Source: Zoogloeaceae bacterium (lineage in GTDB: Bacteria; Pseudomonadota; Gammaproteobacteria; Burkholderiales; Rhodocyclaceae). From it: a DNA stretch of 29,462 bases. The notes below the pieces were generated by a model. That model saw only the letters and a program-made list of their open reading frames with translations. It searched no databases and was not told where the DNA came from. Shown here piece by piece: positions 7,565 to 14,945 of this stretch; position 1 is the stretch's first letter; the number at the start of each line of letters is the position of its first letter. The stretch is from the NCBI GenBank assembly GCA_031259605.1, contig JAIRLE010000191.1, positions 1 through 29,462 of the forward strand, written 5' to 3'. Both the position numbers and the translations under genes were made by a program.

Positions 7565-8196
7565 TGACGATTGCCGTCATCGATTACGGCATGGGCAATC
7601 TGCGCTCGGTGCTTCAGGCGCTTTGCAAGGTTGCGCCGGAGGCGGACGCGCGCGTCACTTCCGATCCGGCGGAAGTCGCCGCCGCCGAGCGCGTGGTATT
7701 CCCCGGTCAGGGCGCGATGCCGGACTGCATGGCGGAACTCGAACGCCGTCATTTGAAACCCGCCGTATTGCAAGCCGCCGCCGAAAAACCCTTTCTCGGA
7801 ATCTGCATCGGCCTGCAAATGCTCTTCGAGAAAAGCGAGGAGGGTAACGCGCCGGGTTTGGGAATTTTTCCCGGTCAGACGCGGCGTTTTCCCGCACAAC
7901 TTCTCGACGCCAGACAAGAAAAACTGAAAGTGCCGCACATGGGTTGGAACCAGGTGTGGCGGCAAGGCCGACATCCGCTCTGGGCAGGCATTGAAGACGG
8001 CGCGCGCTTTTATTTCGTGCATAGCTATTGCGTGTTCCCGAGCGACGCGGCGCTCTCGACCGGATGTTGCGAATATGGTTTGCCCTTTACCTGCGCGGTG
8101 GGCAGGGCTAATATCTTCGCCGTGCAATTTCATCCGGAAAAAAGCGCCCGGGACGGTCTGCAACTTTTGAAGAATTTTGTTTCCTGGCAACCCTAG
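7564..8196 (+). CDS. hisH: Imidazole glycerol phosphate synthase, glutaminase subunit
   Basis: Class I glutamine amidotransferase subunit that hydrolyses glutamine and channels ammonia to HisF. Length is 210 aa. The N-terminal IAVIDYGMGNLRSV and the oxyanion-strand PGQGAM are typical. The catalytic triad is Cys81 in LGICIGLQMLF with His190 and Glu192 in QFHPEKS. The start overlaps the hisB stop, so translation is likely coupled. A 29-nt gap separates it from hisA. Confidence 0.97.
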   Translation: MTIAVIDYGMGNLRSVLQALCKVAPEADARVTSDPAEVAAAERVVFPGQGAMPDCMAELERRHLKPAVLQAAAEKPFLGICIGLQMLFEKSEEGNAPGLGIFPGQTRRFPAQLLDARQEKLKVPHMGWNQVWRQGRHPLWAGIEDGARFYFVHSYCVFPSDAALSTGCCEYGLPFTCAVGRANIFAVQFHPEKSARDGLQLLKNFVSWQP

Positions 8197-8225
8197 ATAT
8201 CATCCGTTCATCCTTCATTTCGATC

Positions 8226-8975
8226 ATGTTGCTCATTCCCGCCATTGATCTCAAGAACGGGCACTGCGTCCGTCTGAAACAGGGCCTGATGGAACAGGTC
8301 ACGGTTTTTTCCGAATCTCCCGCCGAACAGGCGCGGCATTGGCTGGAGCAGGGCGCGCGCCGCCTGCATCTGGTCGATCTCGACGGCGCGTTTGCCGGCG
8401 CGCCGAAAAACCGCAGCGCCATCATCGCCATCCTGGAAGAAGTGGGAGAGGCCATCCCCGTGCAGTTGGGCGGCGGCATTCGCGATCTGGACACCATCGA
8501 ACGCGGCCTGGACGCGGGACTTTCCTATGTCATCATCGGCACGGCCGCAGTGAAGAATCCCGGCTTTTTGCGCGACGCCTGCGTGGCTTTTCCCGGTCAC
8601 ATCATCGTCGGTCTGGACGCCAGGGACGGCAAGGTGGCGACTGAAGGCTGGTCGAAACTCACCGGGCACGAAGTCGTCGATCTGGCGAAAAAATACGAGG
8701 ATTACGGCGTCGAGGCGATCATCTACACCGACATCGGTCGTGACGGAATGCTGACCGGCATCAACGTGGAGGCCAGTGTGCATCTGGCGCAGTCGCTCAC
8801 CATTCCGGTCATCGCCTCCGGCGGCCTGTCTTCGCTCGACGATGTGCGCGCGCTGTGCGCGGTGGAGGGCGAAGGCGTCATGGCCGCTATCGCCGGACGC
8901 GCTATTTATGACGGATCGCTGGATTTCCGGCGCGCCCAGGCACTGGCGGATGAACTGGGAAAAAGCGCTGCCTGA
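8226..8975 (+). CDS. hisA: ProFAR isomerase (HisA)
   Basis: Phosphoribosylformimino-5-aminoimidazole carboxamide ribotide isomerase, a TIM barrel that performs an Amadori rearrangement. Length is 249 aa. Catalytic Asp8 is in LIPAIDLKNG and Asp131 in VGLDARDG. Phosphate-binding loops are seen as QLGGGIRD and ASGGLSS, together with YTDIGRDGM. It lies 3 nt before hisF, the paralogous barrel, in the usual his operon order. Confidence 0.97.
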   Translation: MLLIPAIDLKNGHCVRLKQGLMEQVTVFSESPAEQARHWLEQGARRLHLVDLDGAFAGAPKNRSAIIAILEEVGEAIPVQLGGGIRDLDTIERGLDAGLSYVIIGTAAVKNPGFLRDACVAFPGHIIVGLDARDGKVATEGWSKLTGHEVVDLAKKYEDYGVEAIIYTDIGRDGMLTGINVEASVHLAQSLTIPVIASGGLSSLDDVRALCAVEGEGVMAAIAGRAIYDGSLDFRRAQALADELGKSAA

Positions 8976-8978
8976 AAA

Positions 8979-9734
8979 ATGCTCGCCAAACGCATCATTC
9001 CCTGTCTGGACGTTACCGCCGGGCGCGTGGTCAAAGGCACCAATTTCGTCGACCTGCGCGATGCCGGCGACCCGGTGGAAATCGCCCGCCGCTATGACGA
9101 ACAGGGCGCGGACGAAATTGCCTTTCTCGACATCACCGCCTCTTCCGACCAGCGCGACATCATCCTGCACGTCATCGAAGCCTGCGCCCGCGAAGTCTTC
9201 ATTCCGCTTACCGTGGGCGGCGGCGTCAGGCAGGTCGAGGACGTGCGGCGGCTCCTGAATGCCGGGGCGGACAAGGTTTCCATCAATACCGCCGCCGTCC
9301 ATCACCCGGAACTGATCGCAAAAGCCTCGGCGAAAGTTGGCGCGCAGTGCATCGTGGTCGCCATCGACGCCAAGCGATCCGGCGAGGACTGGCACGTCTA
9401 CACCCACGGCGGACGCAAGGATAGCGGCATGGACGCGATCCGCTGGGCGCAACAGGCGGAAACCCTGGGCGCTGGCGAGATCCTGCTGACCAGCATGGAT
9501 CGGGACGGCACGAAGAACGGCTTTGATCTGGAGCTTACCCGCGCCGTGGCGGAGGCCGTGAACATCCCGGTCATCGCCTCCGGCGGCGTCGGCAACCTTG
9601 CGCATCTGGCCGACGGCGTGACGGTAGGCCGCGCCGACGCCGTGCTCGCCGCCTCCATTTTCCACTTTGGCGAATACACGGTGCATGAGGCCAAGATGTA
9701 CATGGCGGAACGCGGCATCGAGGTGCGGCTATGA
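8979..9734 (+). CDS. hisF: Imidazole glycerol phosphate synthase, cyclase subunit
   Basis: TIM-barrel synthase subunit that uses ammonia from HisH to make imidazole glycerol phosphate and AICAR. Length is 251 aa. Catalytic Asp11 (RIIPCLDVTAGRVVKG) and Asp130 (VVAIDAKRSG) are present, as are the phosphate loops TVGGGVRQ and ASGGVGN and the SMDRDGTKNGFDLEL segment. The stop overlaps the hisI start (ATGA at 9731-9734). Confidence 0.97.
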   Translation: MLAKRIIPCLDVTAGRVVKGTNFVDLRDAGDPVEIARRYDEQGADEIAFLDITASSDQRDIILHVIEACAREVFIPLTVGGGVRQVEDVRRLLNAGADKVSINTAAVHHPELIAKASAKVGAQCIVVAIDAKRSGEDWHVYTHGGRKDSGMDAIRWAQQAETLGAGEILLTSMDRDGTKNGFDLELTRAVAEAVNIPVIASGGVGNLAHLADGVTVGRADAVLAASIFHFGEYTVHEAKMYMAERGIEVRL

Positions 9735-10153
9735 CGATGGATGACGCGGCGGAAAATCTTCCGTCTTCTGTGCTGGATATTCTGCAATGGGACGAGAACG
9801 GCCTGATTCCGGTCATCGCCCAGGAGGCCGGAACGGGGCGGGTGCTGATGCTCGCCTGGATGAATCACGCCGCCTTGCAACGTTCCGCGCGTGAAGGCGT
9901 CGCCGTTTACTGGTCGCGTTCGCGTCAGCGGCTGTGGAAAAAAGGCGAGGAATCCGGGCATGTGCAGCGCATCCGCGCCATGCGCGTCGATTGCGATGGC
10001 GACGCGCTGCTGCTCCTGGTCGAACAGCAAGGCGGCATCGCCTGCCACACCGGACGGGAAAGCTGTTTTTTCCGTGAACTCGCGGGCGAAGGCTGGCAGT
10101 GCATCGACCCGATATTGAAAGATCCAAAGGACATTTACGGCCCAAAACCATGA
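9731..10153 (+). CDS. hisI: Phosphoribosyl-AMP cyclohydrolase
   Basis: Opens the purine ring of phosphoribosyl-AMP (histidine pathway step 3). Stand-alone cyclohydrolase of 140 aa, as is usual in beta- and alphaproteobacteria, rather than the E. coli HisIE fusion. Seen are AWMNHAAL, VYWSRSRQRLWKKGEESGH, the Mg-binding VDCDGDALLL (Asp87, Asp89, Asp91) and the zinc cysteines Cys88, Cys105 and Cys112 (CHTGRESC). The ATG at 9731 overlaps hisF; ATG 9737 is a possible alternative two codons in. It overlaps hisE by 4 nt. Confidence 0.96.
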   Translation: MTMDDAAENLPSSVLDILQWDENGLIPVIAQEAGTGRVLMLAWMNHAALQRSAREGVAVYWSRSRQRLWKKGEESGHVQRIRAMRVDCDGDALLLLVEQQGGIACHTGRESCFFRELAGEGWQCIDPILKDPKDIYGPKP

Positions 10154-10491
10154 GCGAATTGAACCCGGACATCGATGCCGACATCTTGGCGCGTCTCTCG
10201 AAAACCCTCGCCGGGCGTAAAAGCGCCGCGCCGGAAAACTCCTACAGCGCGCGATTGCTGGCAAAGGGACAGGACGCCATTTTGAAGAAAATCGGCGAGG
10301 AAAGCGCGGAGCTCATCATGGCCAGCAAGGACGGCAAGCCGAAGGAAATCGTCTTCGAGGCCGCCGACGTGCTGTTTCACCTGCTGGTGCTGTTGACGTT
10401 CCATGGCCTTTCCATCGATGACGTGCGCCGCGAGCTGACGCGCCGCGAAGGCGTCTCCGGCATCGCGGAAAAAGCCGCGCGCAACATCTGA
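10150..10491 (+). CDS. hisE: Phosphoribosyl-ATP pyrophosphatase
   Basis: Removes pyrophosphate from phosphoribosyl-ATP (histidine pathway step 2), an all-alpha MazG-like fold. Length is 113 aa. The core KKIGEESAELIMASK and the metal-binding EAADVLFHLLVLL are clear. The start at 10150 forms ATGA with the hisI stop; an upstream in-frame ATG at 10099 would lie within hisI and is unlikely. It is the last his gene here, 33 nt before hinT. Confidence 0.95.
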   Translation: MSELNPDIDADILARLSKTLAGRKSAAPENSYSARLLAKGQDAILKKIGEESAELIMASKDGKPKEIVFEAADVLFHLLVLLTFHGLSIDDVRRELTRREGVSGIAEKAARNI

Positions 10492-10524
10492 CCCGCCAAT
10501 CCTTTATCCGCGAGGACTCCCGAC

Positions 10525-10875
10525 ATGACCGGCTGTATTTTCTGCAAAATCGCCAAGGGCGAAATTCCTTCCGCCAGGGTTTATGAAGACGATCTGGTGT
10601 ATGCCTTCCATGACATCCATCCCTTGCGCCCCACGCACATTCTGGCGATTCCCAAAAAGCACATCGCTTCGCTCGCCGAGGCGACCGCGGCGGATGAGCC
10701 GGTGCTGGGGCGGCTCCTGTCCGTCGCCCGGCGGCTTGCGGCGGAAAATGGCAGTCCAGAGGGCTTTCGGGTTATCATCAATACGGGCAGAATCGGCGGA
10801 CAGGAAGTGCCGCATCTGCATCTGCATATCGTTGGCGGCGAAACGCCCGTCGGCCCCATGCTCAACAAAATCTGA
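10525..10875 (+). CDS. hinT: HIT-family purine nucleoside phosphoramidase
   Basis: Histidine-triad hydrolase of 116 aa, a likely dimer acting on AMP-linked phosphoramidates. The N-terminal CIFCKIAKGEIPSARVYED and the catalytic HLHLHIVGG (His97, His99, His101) fit the HinT/PKCI branch. GAGGACTC upstream gives a ribosome site near 10512-10519. A HIT gene after hisE and before tatA is usual in betaproteobacteria. It ends 14 nt before tatA, and the stop overlaps a GAGGAGG site used by tatA. Confidence 0.93.
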   Translation: MTGCIFCKIAKGEIPSARVYEDDLVYAFHDIHPLRPTHILAIPKKHIASLAEATAADEPVLGRLLSVARRLAAENGSPEGFRVIINTGRIGGQEVPHLHLHIVGGETPVGPMLNKI

Positions 10876-10889
10876 GGAGGTCTTGCATC

Positions 10890-11084
10890 ATGGCCCCAAG
10901 CATCTGGCAATTACTGATTATCCTACTGGTCGTCGTGCTGCTTTTCGGCACCAGGAAACTGCGCAGCCTCGGACAAGACCTGGGCGGCGCGATCAAGGGC
11001 TTCAAGGACGGCATGAAGGACGCGGACAAGGAAAGCGCCGCGCCCGCCAAGCAAATCGAGACGCCGGAACAAAAACCAGAGTAA
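10890..11084 (+). CDS. tatA: Twin-arginine translocase subunit TatA
   Basis: Small inner-membrane protein forming the Tat export pore, 64 aa. An N-terminal hydrophobic helix (about residues 5-20), the conserved FGTRKLRSLGQDLGGAIKGFKDGM amphipathic segment and a charged tail are visible. A strong Shine-Dalgarno (GGAGG at about 10876) precedes it. In related genomes tatB and tatC usually follow, but here the next gene is a convergent NUDIX gene 17 nt away. Whether tatBC lie elsewhere cannot be seen. Confidence 0.92.
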   Translation: MAPSIWQLLIILLVVVLLFGTRKLRSLGQDLGGAIKGFKDGMKDADKESAAPAKQIETPEQKPE

Positions 11085-11101
11085 CCGCCCTTGAGCGTTC
11101 C

Positions 11102-11665
11102 TCAGACCGTCCAGCGGACAAGGCGCTTCGCTCGCTTGCCCGTGAGCAGGCGGCGCGGCTTGAATTCTCCGGCGCGGCGATCTTCGAAGTAGTGTTCCAG
11201 CGTGAGACGCACGGTTTGAAAGGCGAGTTGCGACCAGGGGATGCGCGCTTCGGAAAAGAGCGCGGTTTCCAGGCTTTCTTCGCCGGGGGAATGCCGTCCG
11301 TCGCGCAGGATGCCGCGATAGAAGACGTGCACCTGATCGATTGCGGGCACGTCGATGAAGGTAAACAACCGCATCTGGTCGGCGTGGGCGTGGGCTTCTT
11401 CCCGGCTTTCCCGCGCGGCGGCGTCCTCGGAGCTTTCGCCGTTTTCCATGAAGCCGGCGGGCAGGGTCCACAGTCCGGCGCGCGGTTCGATGGCGCGGCG
11501 GCAAAGCAGAATGTCGCCCTGCCACTCGAGCACCGCGCCCAGCACCAGTCGCGGATTTTCGTAATGGATATAACCGCAGGTGCCGCAAACGTTCCGTTTC
11601 CGGTTGTCGCCAGCCGGGATGCGCTGGTGCGTCGGATGACCGCATTGAGGGCAAAAGGAAATCAT
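11102..11665 (-). CDS. Zinc-ribbon NUDIX hydrolase
   Basis: Probable nucleotide-diphosphate hydrolase of 187 aa. An N-terminal zinc ribbon is marked by Cys5, Cys8, Cys27 and Cys30 (CPQCG and CGTCG). The NUDIX box begins at Gly71 and reads G-x5-E-x7-RE-x2-EE, with Arg85, Glu86, Glu89 and Glu90 present. The glycine that usually follows EE-x is a histidine (His92) here. The substrate is not predictable. I chose the start at 11665 because it puts the zinc ribbon at the N-terminus; an in-frame ATG at 11734 would add 23 basic residues with no homology I recognise. No good ribosome site supports either one. It converges on tatA. Confidence 0.85.
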   Translation of the reverse strand: MISFCPQCGHPTHQRIPAGDNRKRNVCGTCGYIHYENPRLVLGAVLEWQGDILLCRRAIEPRAGLWTLPAGFMENGESSEDAAARESREEAHAHADQMRLFTFIDVPAIDQVHVFYRGILRDGRHSPGEESLETALFSEARIPWSQLAFQTVRLTLEHYFEDRRAGEFKPRRLLTGKRAKRLVRWTV

Positions 11666-11793
11666 GAAGACGCGCCAGGGAAGTCGGAAAACAGCAAGAG
11701 GGTAGCGCAGGCCGCGCTTTTGCGGTAGAGGCATGTGCCGTCATCGTGTTTTGGCGCGGCAAGCGCGCCGTTTGCCGAACCCGTCCATGCCGC

Positions 11794-11823
11794 TTTGCTA
11801 TTCGCGGGGACGGAGGTTAGAAT
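11794..11823 (+). promoter_or_regulatory. Possible sigma-70-type promoter for motA
   Basis: TTGCTA (11795-11800, 4/6 match to -35) and TAGAAT (11818-11823, 5/6 match to -10) are 17 nt apart and 55 nt before the motA start. It is the best candidate for the start of the motility transcript. No convincing sigma-28 box is present. Confidence 0.35.
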
Positions 11824-11877
11824 ACAGGCTCTGCATGGGCGCGTGTCGGTTGGCGTGACGTTCTCAGGGGTGGATTC

Positions 11878-12735
11878 ATGTTTCTGATCATCGGTTATCT
11901 CATCATTCTTGCTTCGGCTGTCGGCACGTATTCGATACACGGCAGCCTGGCCGCGCTCTGGATGCCAACGGAGTATCTGGCGATCGTGGGCCTGATGGTG
12001 GGCGCTTTCGTGGCCGGAAACAATCTCAAGGTCATCAAGGGTGTGCTGGGCGCGTTGCCCGGCCTGTTCAAGGGGTCGCGCTATAACAAGGCGTATTACG
12101 TGGATGTGCTGGCCTTGCTCTTTGAGCTGCTCACCAAGGTGCGCAAGGAAGGCTTGATGTCGATTGAAAACGATGTGGAAAATCCGGAATCCAGCCCGCT
12201 GTTCTCCAAGTATCCCGACATCCTGCATGACCATCACGTGACGGAGTTCATGACCGACTATCTGCGCATGATGGTCGGCGGCAACCTGAATACACTGGAG
12301 ATCGAGGGACTGATGGATCAGGAACTGGACGCGCATCATCACACTGCGGAAATACCCGGTCACGTCATGGCCAAGCTGGGCGACGCCATGCCGGCCTTCG
12401 GCATCGTGGTGGCGGTGATGGGCGTGGTCAATGTCATGGGATCGGTGGGCGAGCCGCCGCCGGTGCTGGGCAAGATGATCGGCGGCGCGCTGGTGGGAAC
12501 TTTCCTGGGCATTCTGTTGTCGTATGGCTTCATTCAGCCGGTGGCCACCTTGCTGGAGCAGAAGGCGGGCGAGGGCGGCAGCGTGTTCAATGTGGTCAAG
12601 GCGGTGCTCTTGGCCTCCATGTCCGGCTACGCGCCGCAGGTGGCGGTGGAATTCGGGCGCAAGAACCTGCCCGCCGACGCGCGCCCCAGCTTTCTGGAAT
12701 TGGAAGAAGAGTTGAAGAGCCGCAAGGGAAGATGA
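11878..12735 (+). CDS. motA: Flagellar motor stator protein MotA
   Basis: Proton-channel stator subunit with four transmembrane segments: about residues 2-20, 32-50, 170-190 and 200-222, with a large cytoplasmic loop between the second and third. Length 285 aa is close to E. coli MotA (295). Torque residues correspond: Arg89 and Glu97 match E. coli Arg90 and Glu98, and Pro172 and Pro221 match Pro173 and Pro222. GGGG just before the start is a modest ribosome site. motB follows after 44 nt. Confidence 0.96.
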   Translation: MFLIIGYLIILASAVGTYSIHGSLAALWMPTEYLAIVGLMVGAFVAGNNLKVIKGVLGALPGLFKGSRYNKAYYVDVLALLFELLTKVRKEGLMSIENDVENPESSPLFSKYPDILHDHHVTEFMTDYLRMMVGGNLNTLEIEGLMDQELDAHHHTAEIPGHVMAKLGDAMPAFGIVVAVMGVVNVMGSVGEPPPVLGKMIGGALVGTFLGILLSYGFIQPVATLLEQKAGEGGSVFNVVKAVLLASMSGYAPQVAVEFGRKNLPADARPSFLELEEELKSRKGR

Positions 12736-12779
12736 AGCATGGACGTTAGTTCGCGGATTTTCCGGCATGGGAGAAGCGC

Positions 12780-13703
12780 GTGAGCGGCGATTCCTCGCGC
12801 CCCATTGTCATCAAGCGCATCAAGAAGGGCGGTGAAGGCGCGCATGGCGGTGCCTGGAAGCTGGCCTACGCCGACTTCGTGACGGCAATGATGGCGTTTT
12901 TCCTGTTGATGTGGCTGTTGGGTTCCACGGCCAATGGGGATTTGCAGGGGCTGGCCGAGTTTTTCCAGAATCCCCTGAAAGTCGCCAGTAGCGGCGGCAG
13001 TGGATCGGGCGACGCGGACAGCATCCTGAAGGGCGGCGGCGCGGATCTGAGCCGCAGCGCCGGACAGGCACGGAAAGGCGAAGTGGAGGCGGAACGCAAG
13101 CGGCGTCAGGAACGGCGCGAATACGAGCGGCGCGAAAAACGCTCTCTGGAAGCCCTGAAAAAGCGCATCGAGGAACTGATCGACGATACGCCGCAGTTGC
13201 GAATATTCAAGGAGCAGCTGAAACTGGACATCACTTCCGAGGGCTTGCGCATCCAGATTGTCGATGAACAGAACCGTCCGATGTTCGATCTCGCCGGCGA
13301 CCAGTTGAAGCCATATACGCGCGACATCCTGCGGGAAATCGGGCAGGTGCTGAACGAAGTGCCATATCGCATCAGTCTGGCCGGACATACCGACGCGGCG
13401 CAGTTTTCCGGCGGACAGCAGGGGTTTTCCAATTGGGAGCTTTCCGCCAACCGCGCCAACGCTTCAAGGCGCGAGCTGGTGAGCGCGGGCATGGATAACC
13501 GCAAGGTGTTGCGGGTGGTAGGGCTGTCGTCTTCCGTGTTGTTCGATCCAAATGACCCGCTGAATCCGGTCAATCGGCGCATCAGCATCGTGGTGCTGAA
13601 CAAGCGCACGGAAATGGCCATTTTGCAGGAAGACAGCCCGGAAACCCAGATAGACGACGAGGATGCCGGACTCTCGCCGGAAGATTTGGCGCCGCCGTCG
13701 TAA
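12780..13703 (+). CDS. motB: Flagellar motor stator protein MotB
   Basis: Stator partner that anchors MotA to peptidoglycan, 307 aa. A basic N-terminus is followed by one membrane helix (about 27-47) that contains the proton-binding Asp32 (KLAYADFVTAMMAFFLLMW), the same number as in E. coli. A charged plug/linker (residues 90-130, KRRQERREYERREKR) leads to an OmpA-like C-terminal domain with SLAGHTDAAQF, NWELSANRANASRREL and NRRISIVVL. The start is GTG at 12780, with GGGAG at 12769-12773 six nt upstream. Confidence 0.95.
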   Translation: MSGDSSRPIVIKRIKKGGEGAHGGAWKLAYADFVTAMMAFFLLMWLLGSTANGDLQGLAEFFQNPLKVASSGGSGSGDADSILKGGGADLSRSAGQARKGEVEAERKRRQERREYERREKRSLEALKKRIEELIDDTPQLRIFKEQLKLDITSEGLRIQIVDEQNRPMFDLAGDQLKPYTRDILREIGQVLNEVPYRISLAGHTDAAQFSGGQQGFSNWELSANRANASRRELVSAGMDNRKVLRVVGLSSSVLFDPNDPLNPVNRRISIVVLNKRTEMAILQEDSPETQIDDEDAGLSPEDLAPPS

Positions 13704-13710
13704 CGGCGGC
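13691..13710 (+). other. Intercistronic hairpin at the motB stop
   Basis: Perfect 8-bp inverted repeat GCCGCCGT / ACGGCGGC with a 4-nt CGTA loop. It includes the motB stop codon and sits directly before the AAAGGAG ribosome site of the 57-residue ORF. No T tract follows, so a terminator is unlikely; a role in RNA stability or coupling is possible. Confidence 0.45.
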
Positions 13711-13724
13711 AAAAGGAGAAAAAC

Positions 13725-13898
13725 ATGGCGCATTGGCGTGGCGAGATCGAACTGCGCTCCCGCGCGCAAATGGAAGCGCATCCGGCCATCGGCATTCGGA
13801 TCGACGAGGCGACAAAACAGGTGGAATGGTTCTGGATCGGTCCGGGCAAGAAGAAGTGCGCGATAGTCAACACGCCGCTCGACGAAAATCCCTCATAA
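13725..13898 (+). CDS. Small unknown protein between motB and cheR (57 aa)
   Basis: ORF of 57 residues with a very good ribosome site (AAAGGAG, then AAAAAC and ATG). It starts MAHWRGEIEL and contains KQVEWFWIGPGKKK, so it has two aromatic patches and a basic loop. No signal peptide, membrane helix or family is recognised. It lies 21 nt after motB and 34 nt before cheR on the same strand, so it is probably in the motility transcript. Its codon use resembles the neighbours. I do not know its function; a small chemotaxis or stator accessory protein is speculation from position only. Its stop overlaps an ATG (TAATG) of another short frame that I do not consider real. Confidence 0.65.
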   Translation: MAHWRGEIELRSRAQMEAHPAIGIRIDEATKQVEWFWIGPGKKKCAIVNTPLDENPS

Positions 13899-13932
13899 TG
13901 CGCGTATTCACCCCCATTCAAGTTTCCATGCC

Positions 13933-14901
13933 ATGGCTTCCATTCCTCCTCGTCCTCCTGCCAGTTCGTCCGCGCCATCTTCGGCCCCGGCACGATCGCC
14001 GACCTTGAGCGAACGCCTCGCCAGCATCCGTCAGGCGAGCAACGCGGTGTTGCCCGCGGCGGCGGGGGACGCTTCCCTGCGCGAATTTGCCTTTCGCGCG
14101 GCGGATTTCGAGCGGGTGCGGAAGCTGATTTACGACAAGGCTGGAATTTCGCTCTCGCCCGCCAAGCAGGACATGGTGTATTCCCGTCTGGCGCGGCGCT
14201 TGCGGGCGACAGGGATGAAATCGTTCGGGCAGTACCTGGATCATCTGGAATTCAGCCGGGGCGCGGCGGAGTGGGAGGGGTTCGTCAACGCGCTGACCAC
14301 CAATCTGACTTCCTTTTTCCGCGAGCCGCACCATTTTCCCGTGCTGGCCCAGCATTTGCGCGCCGTGGCGGACAAACGCAAGCAGATCAACATCTGGTGC
14401 TGCGCGGCATCGACCGGTGAGGAGCCTTATTCCATCGCTATTACGGCAGCGGAAACTTTTCCCGGCGGCGGCCCGCAGATCAGTGTGCTGTGCTCCGATC
14501 TGGACACCAATGTGCTGGCGACGGCGGAAAAGGGCGTATATACGCCGGATCGCGTCGACAAGATTTCCCCGGAACAATTGAAACGTTATTTCAACAGGAA
14601 CGCGAGTCCGGCGGGAGACGTCTACAACGTCAAGCCTGAGTTGCGGCGGATGCTCAGTTTCCGGCGGATCAACTTGCTGGACTCGGTGTGGTCGGTGCGC
14701 GGGCCGCTGGATGTGATTTTTTGTCGCAATGTCATGATCTATTTTGACAAGCCGACGCAGTACAGGATCCTGGCGCGTTTTGCGCCGATGTTGCAGCCAG
14801 ATGGGCTTCTGTTCGCCGGGCATTCGGAGAGTTTTTTGCACGCCGCGAATTTGTTCCATTCCCTGGGCAAGACGGTCTATGCCCTGGCGGCGAAGCGCTG
14901 A
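13933..14901 (+). CDS. cheR: Chemotaxis protein methyltransferase CheR
   Basis: Methylates glutamates of chemoreceptors using S-adenosylmethionine. Length is 322 aa. The first 50 residues are Ser/Pro/Ala-rich and probably disordered. The N-terminal helical domain (about 55-120) contains FERVRKLIYDKAGISLSPAKQDMVYSRLARRLR and TNLTSFFREPHHF, and the SAM domain carries WCCAASTGEEPYS, CSDLDTNVL and VIFCRNVMIYFDKPTQ. The ATG at 13933 has no strong ribosome site. cheB follows after 44 nt; the cheD gene that often sits between them is absent. Confidence 0.95.
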   Translation: MASIPPRPPASSSAPSSAPARSPTLSERLASIRQASNAVLPAAAGDASLREFAFRAADFERVRKLIYDKAGISLSPAKQDMVYSRLARRLRATGMKSFGQYLDHLEFSRGAAEWEGFVNALTTNLTSFFREPHHFPVLAQHLRAVADKRKQINIWCCAASTGEEPYSIAITAAETFPGGGPQISVLCSDLDTNVLATAEKGVYTPDRVDKISPEQLKRYFNRNASPAGDVYNVKPELRRMLSFRRINLLDSVWSVRGPLDVIFCRNVMIYFDKPTQYRILARFAPMLQPDGLLFAGHSESFLHAANLFHSLGKTVYALAAKR

Positions 14902-14945
14902 CGGCCAGCCGGGGCTGTTCCGGTTTTGCGGGGGAGAGGATAGGC

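Noticed and set aside
10583..11728. 381-codon plus-strand frame across hinT, tatA and the NUDIX gene
   Set aside because: It overlaps three convincing genes, two on its own strand and one opposite, and shows no domain.
11850..11866. Sigma-54-like site before motA (TTGGCGTGACGTTCTCA)
   Set aside because: The -12 element is TTCTC in place of TTGC, and a transcript would start at or inside the motA start codon.
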